A stretch of 64,000 bases of DNA from Stenopsyche tienmushanensis (Eukaryota > Arthropoda > Insecta > Trichoptera > Stenopsychidae), in assembly GCA_008973525.1 (NCBI GenBank), contig WACJ01000273.1, positions 402,569-466,568 on the forward strand, in the 5' to 3' direction. The number at the start of each line of letters is the position of its first letter. The stretch's first letter is position 1. This document shows, piece after piece, positions 51,990 through 64,000 of the stretch. The notes below the pieces were generated by a model. The model was not told the origin of the DNA. It saw only the letters and a program-made list of their open reading frames with translations, and did not search any database. The translations under genes and the position numbers were made by a program.

Positions 51990-54800
51990 TTGAAACACAA
52001 TTTACTTTTATAATAAAATACTACTACTATTTTCATTATTATTAACGCAAATTTTATTTCATGCTGCATTTTTTATACTTATTGCCATTTATTTTGTCTT
52101 GTCATTTTTTTATCATTTCCGAGAGTGTCATTAATCATCATCTTCACTTTCATCCTTTGAATTTATTGTTTCTATGTGAATTGCGCTTTCTTTATTCGAC
52201 ATGTTCCAGTGATGATTCTTCATTTTATTTGACGCGCATAATTTGTGCATTCAGCTTGTATTCAATTTTTTGTTTTTTTCGTATCATCGAGTTTTATATG
52301 AATTATTAACATGAAGATCGGTTTAACAGCCCTGTATGCATCAACCCTAAAAATAACTGAAACTATTTCGGCTTAATCCTCACCCATGATCTTCCATTTC
52401 TATCCATAACTGGGAGCCCTCCTAGTACGCCCATAAAATCCCCCCTGCATTTTCTGTGATTTACTGCGTACATATTTCACGTGAAAAAATGACGTTCATT
52501 ACAGTCTTCATAATATGAAAACATCAAAATTATTCAAAGAAAAATGTATTCAAAATCTAAGTTTTTATTTGATATCCTGGTCTCCTGTAATAATTGTTGA
52601 AAGATCTCTCATGGGTGACAAGTAGCGACTTAACGTTGGCCGCAGGGGATGATCGAATTACTCCAGAAAGAGGAATCAAATAGCCATTTGGTGGCACGTG
52701 TGCGTCACGTGTCTGTGCCGATGCAGCATCCCCGTCGAGGATGCGCCGAGACCGATAATTGAATTGTCAATATATAAAACAAATAAACAGCGGGGGTGGT
52801 CGAGTGTTGACTTGGGGTTACCGAAACAACACTTTCACACTTCTCAAGAGTAATGCGGACACACAATTCTAATCGAGGTATCTGTGACCAGCAGATAAAT
52901 ATGAATTCAATCCAAAAGTCAATGCAAATAGCTCATTTCAAATCAATATAATCCATTCATATTAATTTTAATTTAGGCTCGTATTAAAATTTGACTTGCA
53001 CAATGATTGTAGATAAAATGAATACTGTCACGTTTTCAGCTATTTAATTAGGATATATTGAATTATATTATATAACGACGCGTTGAAGATAAGGGAAGGA
53101 AGTGATTGATATTATTACCGAGATCACGCAACGTGAAAATGTATGTTTATTCATGGCACCCCCCGTATTTGCTGTTCGACACCGCACCCTAGAGCTGGGG
53201 AGGTCACCCTCCGGAATAAACATGCAAATGTGGAATTTGTGAAAATTTAATGTCTACATTTGAGGATGCGCTCCATTAGTCCTTCGTGATTAAATAAGTC
53301 GTCGCGATGGGTGCTCCTCGAGCCGGGGAGATCGCGCGCCAGGGCCGCTGCATAAATCCGCGATTTTCAATAAGACTTTTCGTCGGGGTAAGAACATCCA
53401 GTAGGAGGTGTATTATTCATCAGGAAGTCGCTCCAGATTGCTCGGCAACTCGGCAACGATCATAAATAAGCATTAACGTCAGCGTCCCGACATTCGAAGG
53501 TGTAAAACTGGTTGCGCTCGAGCAAACTCTTTGAATCTCGTGTCTTTTAATAAACAAAATGGCTGCGAATGCTAACCGCAGGGACTTTAACATCGAAGAC
53601 GATAATTCATACGATTGAAATTCGCTTCGATAATGTGCAATTCGCGGATAAATGGTCTTTAAAAATGCGACATACAAGTTGCAACGAGCCAAATGTTGCT
53701 AATGTGGATTTTGTTTCTTGTTGTTTTTTGTATTTCGTATGAATTCAATCATAATCTTTAATATAACAAGTTTTGTTTGGGATAAACATTAATTTTAAGA
53801 AGAGAATCTTCATTTTCGTGAGCTTTGTGCGACGGCGAAGAATTCAATTGGAATATTCACAAGTCAGGAAACAAATCATTAACTATTGTCTATACAATAT
53901 GAATACACATTTTAACCCCTTTTGACAATACTTTTCCCCGAAAAAACCATCAATGTGACCCAAAACAAGATTTTCGCTTTGTGTGTATATCAAACTATAT
54001 AATTCAAATATCCCTTCTAAATAAACATTTTGTTTATAGAAAACGCTTGCCTGCCCGTCCATGTGATTATTACTTTCTTAATCTTGTAGTCAGTGTAGGC
54101 GTTAGTTTTCAGGTTTCAAGTCGGTACATGTTTTTTGGTCGCCATTATTATGTTTTGTTACGCTTCCAATAAAATTACAAAGTTTGGTTTTATTTGTGTT
54201 CATTTTGTGCTATGCATTGTACAAAATACATTTTCACACGCGCAGAAAAAGTGAGCTAATTTCAAGAAAAAAAGATGCACGATCTCCACTGCATGAGATT
54301 TGCATGAGAATCGGCCAGAAGTTGGTATTCGCCGCCACTGTGCCACCGAGCCGCGCAATGTATTATTCAATCCTTGACACCCTCGCTATTGTTAAAAGGG
54401 GGGTGTGAAGTCTTGGACAAAGTGGAGTAGGGGTTGTTTGTTTATCTTCCCTTAGGCGGTACGTGTCAACTTTCACACGCTCGTAAATAAATCATAGCGA
54501 GTGCCCCTCCACGCCCACAGACCACATTCGACAACCCCTGCCAGGTCCGCCCGTCCGCCCACCGTTTTCTTACGCAATTATTGCAAACAAACACTGATTA
54601 CCCTGCCTTTTTTGAAAGTGAGAACTTTAATGCCTTCTTTTATATCTGAGCGCTCGCTCATGCGATACTATATTTATAATAATTCGCTATTTATAATAAT
54701 AATCGCGGATTTTACTCCATATAATACGAAGAATTGAAATAAATTCATCTGCAATATATTTAAACTATGTGTTTGAAATTCTTATACTCTTACAATACTT
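51990..54800. other. Non-coding stretch with enhancer-like patches
   Basis: No gene recognised. 52590-52870, 53130-53360 and 54420-54590 are GC-richer and carry recognisable binding words: paired CACGTG, ATGCAAAT (octamer, about 53223) and GTAAATAAA (forkhead-like, about 54484). Their position upstream of oc would suit regulatory DNA; this is inference. Confidence 0.3.
52695..52711. promoter_or_regulatory. Two CACGTG E-boxes one helical turn apart
   Basis: CACGTG at 52695-52700 and 52706-52711, spaced 11 bases, in a GC-rich patch. Such paired sites can bind bHLH dimers. Confidence 0.3.
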
Positions 54801-54821
54801 GAATTTTTGGTGCTGTTATTT

Positions 54822-55264
54822 TTAAAAAATACTAAATAAATGTCTTATGTGCGTTGTGTAAATTTTGTTGAACAAAAAACTGATGAAAAATACTTCATAT
54901 TAATTTTAAATTTCGAGCATGAAACCCGAAAAACGCGCGAAATTAACTATAAGCCAGCTACGCCTACTCAAAAAAAAAAATAAATGCGAGTGGAAAGGGT
55001 TAATATTCACGTCATAATTCATGCCATTATTATTATTATTCAAGTCATTAAGCAACTCTCGTAGTCTTAACATGAACATTCATATTTGTCACAATGCGAA
55101 ATATGAACAGCAAGCGGGTATTAGATAATTCCGTTGTATTCAAAGAAGTTTAATTGATTTTGTAACATTTGATTTTGCTTCGTAAATGTGAAACGTTAAT
55201 ATTACTAGCGCAATAAGGTAATTCAAACCCGAGATCGAATAGCATGCAATAAATCCATATAGAT
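54822..55264 (+). repeat. Segmental duplication, copy 2 (contains miniature element copy 11)
   Basis: Collinear with 51465-51853. It keeps an intact miniature-element end, GCGAGTGGAAAGGGTTAA (ending 55003), where copy 1 has a small deletion. After that the shared flank runs AATATTCACGTCATAATTCA ... AATCCATATAGAT. Confidence 0.8.
54830..55003 (-). mobile_element. TTAA miniature element, copy 11 (reverse)
   Basis: Reversed core at 54907-54943 (with CCCGAAAAACGCGCG, one change) and a perfect right terminus. Confidence 0.75.
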
Positions 55265-55269
55265 TCTAA

Positions 55270-57375
55270 AGCTCGATGCCATTGCATTATTCGCGCTTAC
55301 TTAATGTATTTAATGCAACCATTTAATACGCGTTCTTTTTATGATTTCCAATGACAAGCTAGATGCAAAAAGGATGCAAAAAATGCAGTCTCGTAATGGA
55401 GATCTTTATTTGTGTCCGCCTACAAATCATGTCGATCAAAGATCCTTTCATCGTCCTGATTGCGCAGCTGCCGCGACGTATCTCGTTTGCGGTCCTTCAT
55501 TGTGCTCCTTAATCCCCGCAAGGATGTTTAAGACTTGCGAATGTCCCGACAATAAATCTGGATTGTTTTCTTAGGCGTATCTAGCCTTTTTGTAAAAACA
55601 TTGTATCGCGCCGTATTCGAACGTACCCCAATCGTTAAATGTCACAATATAAACCTTTAAAGGTCGAAGTACAGCCTGTTTGCGAAATGTTCGCGAGTTG
55701 ATCATATCAGAATTTTTATAACCACCGTCGATCATAGGTCGTTACTTTAGAATTTCTTTGAATGAAATACAATACTCTCTTGTATACCTTGTGCTCGTTA
55801 TCTGTATCTATTTTCTTAGTATTCCAAATATTTAGGGATAATCTTGCGGATTATGAATGTGCTAAAATCACACTTTAAAAACTAATCAATTGTATCCGAT
55901 GAGAATAGAAGGCCTTTTTTACATAATCCCTACTTAAAATGATAGTTCAAAATTCTATTTTACTTAATATTTGAAAAATGATCGTGGGAATGTTCATATC
56001 TATATTATAGGTGTATTTTTGGAACATTCGGTAGGAACACATTTAGACGTATGATTTTTCGCAAGCAGTGCGATTTGTTGATTTTTCTGCCTTTATTGTC
56101 GACGTTTGTATAGGAAATGTACCTGACAATGAAAAATAAACTTGTCGAATTCGTTATGCTCCTATTTACACATCTTTCAACAATATGATTGTGAATATAC
56201 AAGCAATATTTTCCAAATAAACTTCATTCTGTTGCGTCGTCTGTATAAATAACTTTCATAACGTACATTGTATAGAATTGATTTTTTTCCCATTGAAGGA
56301 ATTTTTGACAGCATCGGACACATCATCAGATCTGCTGCTATATGAAAAAGATAAACAAATTTGTATAAATAGTACAGTGGTTCGTTTGCAGCGAGTGTTT
56401 ATTGAGGCTTCTGTAAAATTTAGGTATACGGAGCCTTATGGTTCTTCAAAAAGCACTATTCATGCTCATGTCAAAATACTTATTAGTGACGGGTTTAAAA
56501 ACGATATGTACAATTACTCAATATGAATTATTACAATCGGGCGATGGAATGGCAAAAAATTAATGCCCCATAATGATTTTTAATTAATAAAGAAATAAAT
56601 TCGACACGAAATCCAAGCAGACTGTGTGCGTCGGCCTTTTATCATCCGCGGACAAAAGACCGACTAGATAATTGTTCGAAGATCGTAGAAATGTTTGGAC
56701 AACAAAAGATCGTAGGGCCGCGTCCCTTCAACAGGTCCATATGGGTCTGGCGTGAAATTGACATGTTATTTGTTTGTCAGACAACAAATTTCCTTGAATA
56801 ATTCGTAAACATATATGGCAAATAAACGAATATGAGAACATAAATAGCCCCCGAAAAAAAAAATACCGACCGATATCAAAGCCTTTGGAATAGTATTTAA
56901 TACAAACCGTACAATTCGTATGGCGATTTTTTTTAATAAATAAAATAAATGATTTGTAGAAGCGTTTGAATATACGTAAACGACGCGCATTGCGTCGTTT
57001 CAAATTTTAAATCAATAATTTAAGGGTAGATCTAAATTTGGGTCAAACCTACACGTCTACGAATAGCGTTAAAACTATAAAAGCACTAGAAAAATGACCA
57101 GCAATATAAACTAATTACATTAGCCGACTGTGTAGAGAAAGGACGCCAATCAGATGTAATGTTATTCATTACAAACAATTCTTGGCTAATTAATAGACGA
57201 ATGTTATAAATTATTTTTGTCAGAAAAGGTCAGGGCGAGAGAATGAAAGTCATCTAAAATCATTCAAAATGAAGGATCTTTCCATAATTGATTAAATATC
57301 ATGATCGTTAAGCATAATTATTGTACAAAATAATTCGAAATAATGAGTATTCTAGTCTACTGAAAATTTAAAAAA
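55270..57375. other. Non-coding stretch
   Basis: No gene recognised; short ORFs only. Confidence 0.3.
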
Positions 57376-57379
57376 ATAA

Positions 57380-57720
57380 ATGGCGACTGTTTAAAAAAAA
57401 TGTTTTCACAGTTTTAATTTTTTTTTTAAATAGTTTTTTTTAAATTTTGACATAAATCTGGTGCGCACAATAAAAGATTATATACATAAGATTTATACCA
57501 AATTTGAAGTAAATCAATCGATTAGAACCAGAGATATCATGTCAATCGTGTTGAAAAAAGTAGTTTCAAGAAAAGCAGATTTCACTAAAATGGCGTAAAT
57601 AATTATAATTTTGGAAATTCAATTGAAGCATATATTTTTAAAAGTCTAAATACTAAAAAAATGCAAAAAAAAACAAAATCGTTTTTTCAAAATTCTAGAC
57701 TTGAATATCCTTTTAAAAAA
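57380..57720. repeat. Dispersed repeat, second copy of the 29.2-kb repeat
   Basis: Aligns with 29150-29570 (TTTATACCAAATTTGAAGTA, GTCAATCGTGTTGAAAAAAG, TTTTTAAAAGTCTAAA), with the end lying directly against miniature element copy 12. Confidence 0.5.
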
Positions 57721-57724
57721 CATT

Positions 57725-57904
57725 TATCTGTAATGTTTTTAGATAGTTTTAAAATGATCCATTTGAAATTAATATACTCAGATCAAAACTTTTGAACGAT
57801 GTTTCTTTTGAACAAAAAAAATCGAATATGAAACCTGAAAAACGCGCGAAAATAAATATGATCTACTTCTACCAAAATAAAAAAATGCGAATAGAAAGGC
57901 TTAA
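57725..57904 (-). mobile_element. TTAA miniature element, copy 12 (reverse)
   Basis: Starts near CATTTATCTGTAATGTTTTT; reversed core at 57822-57850; ends GCGAATAGAAAGGCTTAA. Confidence 0.7.
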
Positions 57905-60364
57905 ATCAATCACTAATTAAATTGGAATAAATCTTACAACAACTATTCAAGAGGCAATTTCAAGGCGAATTCAATGCTTCAATGGATCATTGAGGGCTTT
58001 TTTTCATAGCGAAAATGTTAAAGTGTAGCATGTACATGAATAGTGTAATAATTGTCGCATTCTACTGTGGGTCAGTGTGGCCACATTCGGGCGGATGTGT
58101 GATGGATGCATTTTTAATGGGGTGGTTCGCACCGACAATGGCCTTCCAAAGAAACTCGCTGGGATGTTTGCACACACAAAAGACAGGTACGGATTCCGAT
58201 TCCCTCATCAGCCAACAATGGAGGGCGTGAAATTGACAACTTATTGTGTGACGTATTACCAGGTAGTAAAGACGGATCGTTTGACGAAAGCCGTCAACGC
58301 TGCGCGACGGTAATAAAATTCAAATTTGAAAACCATCACAGTATTTACACGGACGATGTGGAAGAAAAAACGGCAATCGATCAGTGAGATGACGTTCGTA
58401 ACGCCCCAATATTATCAATTTGATGGTATTGATATTGTAAGGGTTGCACGCTAACATTGGGGTGAATGGAAACCCGCAAATCATATACTAAATAATGTGT
58501 TTTCGTAATTAATACAGTGTGATTTGATTGTGGGCAATGTGATTATTACATTAGCTGCGTAAGTTGTGGAATATCTATCTAACACGTCGTAATAAAAATC
58601 GTCAATTGTGGCAATTTGTCAAGTTTGATAAAATATTCATAAAATGCATCGCATTTTATTTATATACCATCTCATAAATTTTAAGCCAACTATCGTTAGT
58701 TGAAGGTAAATTCTAAATTATATTCAGTAAAATTTTTCGGCGATCGGGGAATCCCAAAATTAATGCGCTAATCATCCATAGACAACGAATATAGGGTGGG
58801 CCATAATTTTTTGCTTTTTTTCGCTCGATATGAATCACCCGGAGCAAAACCGAAAACCCTGGAGCATAACCGAAACAAAAATGGTATCGCATAAAATAAA
58901 ATATATGCTATATTTTTTTATGCAAATCCATAAATTGATTCGATTTTCACAATCGTTTTTAATTAAAAAATTTTGCAAGTAGGGATTATTTGAGATTTTC
59001 GACATTTCTGCGCCATTTGCCAATTATAAACGGCCCATCTCTTTCGCAACGAGAAGACGATGCGCCACTCAAATCTACGTGCAACTTGCATCATTTTTTT
59101 CTGCAGTGTTGAAAACTGGTCACCATAAATTATGCCGCACGTTAAAAAAAATAATTCGGCGAATGCCATAAATTAGCCGGTCGCAGCTTTTACGTATTGT
59201 TATTTAGCAAATCCCGGGGGCGAAAATAAACAAGGAGTAAGATTAAATTTGAAGAGGTCACATGATCAGGTACGGAATTAGCGTCCGGACCCTATTTAAT
59301 TTCGAAGATTTATTCACTATCGAGAAATCTATATTTTGTGTCGTCTCCAGCCCCCAGGGCTTGGACCGTCGTCCATTAGCGAGTCTAGCAATTTTACCTG
59401 AAGATTGTGACAATGAAATTCGTAGAATTTGCTAAAAATCTTAAACTATCAAAAATATGCCAACTCTGAGTCACAGTGTTGTATTTTTTGTTGTTGAGGG
59501 TAACGTGTTTTGTTTCATTAATAACTTTTCATGTTTGATTGATAATTACATTAGGACGAAAGCGTTGATGTAATTGAATTGGTTATTAGCAATTCTGTTA
59601 AATTGTGGTGCTTAAAATACAAGCTTGCCAGAAACATCATTTTGTTATTTATCAATGAAACCAAAATCCAGTGTGGGCGCTCATATGCGGTCTATGTTGA
59701 AATGAGTAAACTCACTATTATCGTTAATTATTTATACGCGTATTTCAAACGCGTTGTAAACCCGCAAGCGTATTCGATGTATTCGACGCCGCGGATGATG
59801 ATTTTAAAATAGCTTCCATCGATCCGATCGCGACATCTCGAAACCGGACAAATTGAATTTCACAATGCTCCGATGGACTTTTTTTCCTATGCCCAAAAAT
59901 AGTCCGGTAGCCGGCAGCAAGGTGTTCGTGTCACTCTCGGGCATCACTTCTGGTATGAAAAGTTTACGGTCGCCCGCTCCGGCCGAAGATCGAGGACGAT
60001 AAGAAAGGTTGAGGGTCTGCGGTGTATCGAGGTGTGGCCAATCTCACAGATGAGGACGCCGAGATAAGCCCCGACCCATTGTGTAATACCGAGCAGGCTG
60101 GCCCACTAAAGAGCCTTCCTGTGTACAAAGAAAACTTTGTCGCGTTTCGATTAGCGAAAGTCGCTCGATACCATCTCCCGGGGAAGATGAACATCGTAAA
60201 AAGGCTGCCGATTCGGATTCTCGATCTTAGACGAAGGTGCCTCAAATGACGTACGACTCAAACACTGCTAAAGTAGATAGGGGATACGCCTAATCAAGCA
60301 TTACCAACTTCAATTGATCTAAATGCCCCTTTATTATAATATTATTTCGAATTTTGCACACCAG
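57905..60364. other. Non-coding stretch
   Basis: No gene recognised. 58794 starts AGGGTGGGCCATAATTTTTT, which resembles an IS630/mariner-type terminus (a reverse match lies near 42805), but no partner end could be set. The open frames at 58077-58313 and 60022-60249 have no motif. Confidence 0.3.
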
Positions 60365-61300
60365 GCGTGTAAGGGTAATTTGTTTAATACCGCGTGTTTG
60401 TCAGCCATTTTGTTCAAACACATTAAATTCTTCCGATGAAGAAGTCATCGCGCGTTTCTGCCACTTCCCATCCATTGTTTATTGACTTTGCATAACAATA
60501 CCGCCGTTCGAATATCCATCGGAAGCTCATGGAAGTTTATGGTAGTGATGTGAAGAGTCGACAATATGTCATGGAGTAGGTTAAGTTGTTCAGAGAAGGC
60601 CATATTTCAGGGCTTGCGTCAGGCAGTAGGTTGCCTCTTCGTATTTCCAGGCCCTCCACCTATTTACGACCAGTATACAAGTCGATGGGTCCATCTACGT
60701 TTGCTGGATTTATCCCATTTCTGTTGTCACGATTCCTTTTTTAGGAGGTCCGCCAGGAAGATTTCGGCAATCCTCGCTAGTTTTTTTCTGTTGTTGTCAA
60801 TCTCAATCATAAATGAGACAAAAAGTGATTTCTGACCAACTTGTGCAATACAGTGCGAAATGACCGCCATGCGACGCTTAACAACCTTCATGAAGACTTT
60901 CCTGACATTTATCGAAGTCTCCTCATTGATATTGTATCGGAAAGACTTGTTTATGAGAAGTTGTGTGCTCCATGGGTGCCCAGAATGTCCACACCATCAA
61001 AATCTCGTGACTACCGCGTGTGAATTTTGGATCGTTTTGCACAAAAGAAAGAAGCTTTTCTGGATTCTATCATGATGGGAGATGAGACGTGGGTGTCTCA
61101 CTGCACCCCTGAATCCAAAAGTAAACATTCCAAATCTGGTGCCCAGACTACAGAAATGTCTCGATCTCGACGGCGATTACGTTGAAAATTACTGTAATAT
61201 ATTTGTGAAATATTCTGTGAATTGTAATCAAATATAAGTAATTTTAGATTCTATACAAATGTTGTAATGTTATTTTCTGGATAACATTTGGAGCAGCGAG
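60365..61300 (+). mobile_element. Decayed mariner element, near full length
   Basis: About 935 bases. From 60530 it reads MEVYGSDVKSRQYVMEWVKL-FREGH if one TAG is taken as W, the mariner N-terminal helix-turn-helix; later LHEDFPDIYRSLLIDIVSER, LVYEKLCAPWVPRM and SIMMGDETWVSHCTPESKSK (first catalytic Asp). The second and third catalytic blocks are missing. The ends are shared with the derivative at 36488-36724. Confidence 0.75.
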
Positions 61301-61386
61301 TGACTATAAGAAAGCTAGGATTTGCTCAGATCATAGCTAAATTAAAGACACTCTATGCTCAATATGCAGATTGATGAAAAGTAATC

Positions 61387-61583
61387 CAGTTAATCCTTCT
61401 ATAGCATCGAGATAGGGACCACGCTATAGAAAGTTACACACCCATACAAAATTTGTACGTGTTTAATTTGTTAACAAGTGAAAATGACTAATACGTTCGA
61501 GTTGGCATTGATCTTGTGTATTTTATCCGTTGCTTATGTAAAAGACGCCGCAAGCGAAGTTGACGCTATAGGAGGGTTGACTG
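61387..61583. mobile_element. CAGTTGACCC-family TA element, copy 3
   Basis: CAGTTAATCCTTCTATAGCA on the left and GACGCTATAGGAGGGTTGAC-TG on the right, followed by TA. At 197 bases it is the longest copy here and lies between two fragments of the mariner 3' end. Confidence 0.7.
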
Positions 61584-61679
61584 TAATTTAAATTTAAAGT
61601 TTTAATATTCTTGACATTTTAATTAAAAATATTTTTGAGGCTTGTTGGGTTTTTAAACAAAAGTTTTTATGATACTGGC

Positions 61680-61808
61680 ATATAAAATCTGGTGTCCTGA
61701 ATACAGAAATGTCTCGATCTCGATTAGGTTGTACAAAAATAATTTTAATATACTATATATAGATTTTGCATAGATGTTGTAACTTTACTTTCTGGATGAC
61801 CCTCGTAC
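61680..61808 (+). mobile_element. Second copy of the mariner 3' end
   Basis: ACAGAAATGTCTCGATCTCG through GTAACTTTACTTTCTGGATG repeats the 3' part of 60365-61300 and of 36640-36724. Confidence 0.55.
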
Positions 61809-61809
61809 A

Positions 61810-64000
61810 TTGTTTGTGAGTCGCGAGGGTCATTTTTTCCCTTTTGGATATTCGTATGTTATCTTTCTCTCTCTTATTTGGTTGTGCTAACATATAGCAA
61901 GATGCATTAAAGTCAAGTCATCGATGAGCCAATAGCAAGCTTCGTTTGCAGTCCTCGTTTTAGTTGCTTTAATCTTAGGGTTAATATCAACAAAGCCGAT
62001 ATAAAAAGTAAACGATGAGGAGACTCTGATAGGTCGGTTCCAGGAGAGTGGCTACCGGCTAGGGAAACACGCAGAGCTGAATTTACAACCTTGAGGGTGC
62101 ATCCAGAAAGCCGGAAGAATGTCACTTCAGCTTAAAATCCCGGAAACGCACGGTCGAGTTAGCAGAAAAACGCCGAAGATCTGGACAATATCCATCCACG
62201 ATACATTTGGATAATACAGCCATAAATAATGTTCTGAGAAAGTACAGAATAAAATGTCAAGCTGTGATATACGCAAAAACTATTTAAAAAAAAAAACGCA
62301 TTTAATCACACGTTTGAATGTACAATAGAGACGTTTTTGCTTTTTTTATCATTGTGGATTAAAATAATAAAAAAATCAACTTACAAATAATTCAACATTC
62401 GACATTAATTCTTCTCGGAGATTTGATTTTTTTAAGGTAAAATTATATAGAAGTGGCCTTTGCCATAATATAATCAGCGTATTGTTAATCAACATCTTAT
62501 TAATAATTCAACACAATTAAATATCACATAAATCAAACATAACTCATCACCGCATCTCAATTATTATGTTATTTATTTCTTATTAAATTCGCCATATGTT
62601 TTGAAAACATATTTGCATATCTAGACCTCATTAATCACAGCGAAAAGATGATTGTGTCGAAAGACAGATCGCATTATTTTGGTCGGTTAAAACGTCAGTT
62701 CATAGTATAAAAGTATAAGAAATCATTATTGAGTGAAATTTAAAAAAAAAATTAAATCAGCGTTTGATTAGCCCGTTGATGAGTAATCGCGCATATGTGC
62801 GATCGGATTCGACTTTCAATTTTAAAAAATTAACTCACTCCTGGGATTAAAAAGTTAAGACAAGATTTATGGCGGGGCATAACATTTCTTTCAAACTCGA
62901 AAGAAACCATAACCAAAATCACAAAAATATATTATTCACAACTTACTGAAAGATCGAACGTGACGAAATTTTTCTAATTAATGAATATTGTGTGCTGATG
63001 CAAAACACCAACAATATCAACAGTGTTAAGGTTCATTTGTTATTGATATACGAGCTTTATACATGCTGCGCGGTCCTCAGAGAAAAGTGGATTTGTGTTA
63101 GCGATGAGTGATGAATATAAAACTATAGCAATGTATGTTTAACTCAATTTAAAAATTAACAAGTACGAATCTATCGTCTCGGTTGAAATTCTTTGGTCTC
63201 GTAAAAGGAAGAGTTCTTTTAAAATCAAAATTGAGATATCGCGTTTCGAGTCTCGAAAGGTCGGCGTGTGTTATTGGAGATATCCCAGTGGAAGAATCGG
63301 AATTTGAGACACGTTAAAAAGTCGACGATGTGTCCACGGCGGGTCCGGACGACAGCTCTGAGTGACGGCCGTCCGAGATGCTGTCGCGAGATGAGCGAGG
63401 ATGCCAAAAAAACCAACAAAAACGAACCCATTTGATTGACAAAATCCATTAAAGGCATTTGATTACGAGCGTCAACTGGTGACATTATATAAAACTGGGT
63501 TAGATGTATCTTATGTCATATAGAGATTACATATTAATGCGCGCATTCCCCGAGGGGGCTTCTCGGGCCGAATCGATGTTGACATCGGACTCGAAGCGAA
63601 CCACACTTTGGGAGGCACGTCGCGTAGCGAAATCGGTCTTGAAATATTTCCACGTCTGACATTTCGTATTTGATCAAACCTCACTTTTTAACATCTGTCT
63701 TTGTGCTCTCACAATGGTCCCTAAAACGCGGAGAAACCCCCCCAAAAATACACATTGATCGTCGGATTAGATTTTTTCTATCGTTCGTCGAGACATAACA
63801 TCCCCCATGTCATTAAAAAAGGAGATCCTTTCATCGATAGAGAAAGGAGTCCTTTTTTAATACGTTTTTGGATATAGTCGACTCCGACGTCGCTCCGCCG
63901 CCCGGAGGAATGAAAAATAATGCAAAATTTCATTTCGTAAGAAAAATAAGAATCCAAAAAATGGGATACGCAACGGAGGCCGTTCCCTTTATCTCGTCCT
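61810..64000. other. Non-coding stretch at the right edge
   Basis: No gene recognised. 62772-62808 holds the terminal 30 bases of the GATGAG family (CCCGTTGATGAGTAATCGCG...). 63330-63400, 63550-63640 and 63880-63910 are GC-rich; no oc N-terminal exon could be read here. Confidence 0.3.
62772..62808 (+). repeat. Second TTAA family (GATGAG type), isolated terminus
   Basis: TTGATGAGTAATCGCGCATA-TGTGCGAT is identical over 28 bases to 44195-44222. The rest of the element is absent. Confidence 0.7.

Noticed and set aside
58794..59170. A possible complete IS630-type miniature element starting AGGGTGGGCC
   Set aside because: No matching opposite terminus was found, so the boundaries would be guesswork.
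63225..63485. An 86-codon minus-strand frame as the missing oc N-terminal exon
   Set aside because: The translation has none of the expected residues before VNPRKQ and no matching donor site.

Overview
The window reads as AT-rich nuclear DNA from an arthropod, most likely an insect. Two things point there. A spliced Otx/orthodenticle-class homeobox gene lies on the minus strand at 40.1-46.2 kb, and its C-terminal motifs resemble Drosophila ocelliless (oc). The rest is crowded with insect-type transposable elements. Apart from oc and coding regions of mobile elements I recognise no complete host gene, so most of the window looks like intergenic or intronic DNA around a developmental regulator.

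Layout: 1-3.2 kb holds the front of a Jockey/X-type non-LTR retrotransposon on the minus strand, with ORF1 intact and ORF2 open to the window edge. 3.9-5.5 kb is a patchwork of decayed mariner/IS630 transposase pieces. 5.5-15.6 kb is mostly non-coding, with a hAT C-terminal remnant at 11.8-12.0 kb and two CpG/CT-rich patches. 15.66-18.99 kb is a piggyBac element whose transposase keeps its DDD residues but has one stop codon before the last zinc-binding residues; a reverse-transcriptase scrap lies in its 3' part. 19-31 kb contains Mutator-like remnants, more mariner scraps and a pogo-like TA element. 31-40 kb and 46-64 kb are non-coding DNA with many short inverted-repeat elements.

oc has three visible coding exons: complement(46023..46177), complement(41256..42172) and complement(40122..40412). 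The first two rebuild a K50 homeodomain split after residue 46. The N-terminal exon was not found and should lie upstream, above 46.2 kb or past the right edge. The large exon changes reading frame twice (near 41907 and 41802) although the protein stays collinear with the family, which suggests two single-base indels in the assembly or real mutations.

The most striking repeat signal is a family of TTAA-flanked miniature elements, at least 12 copies, sharing a nearly invariant core of about 36 bp (starting GCGCGTTTTTCAGGTTTCAT). Their ends (TTAACCCTTTCCACTCGTA) resemble those of the piggyBac element in the same window, so they may be its non-autonomous relatives. A second TTAA family, two pogo-like TA families, deletion derivatives of a mariner element and a segmental duplication that includes a miniature element are also visible. 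No CRISPR array, operon, rRNA or convincing tRNA was seen. All calls are by eye, and family names rest on remembered motif patterns.
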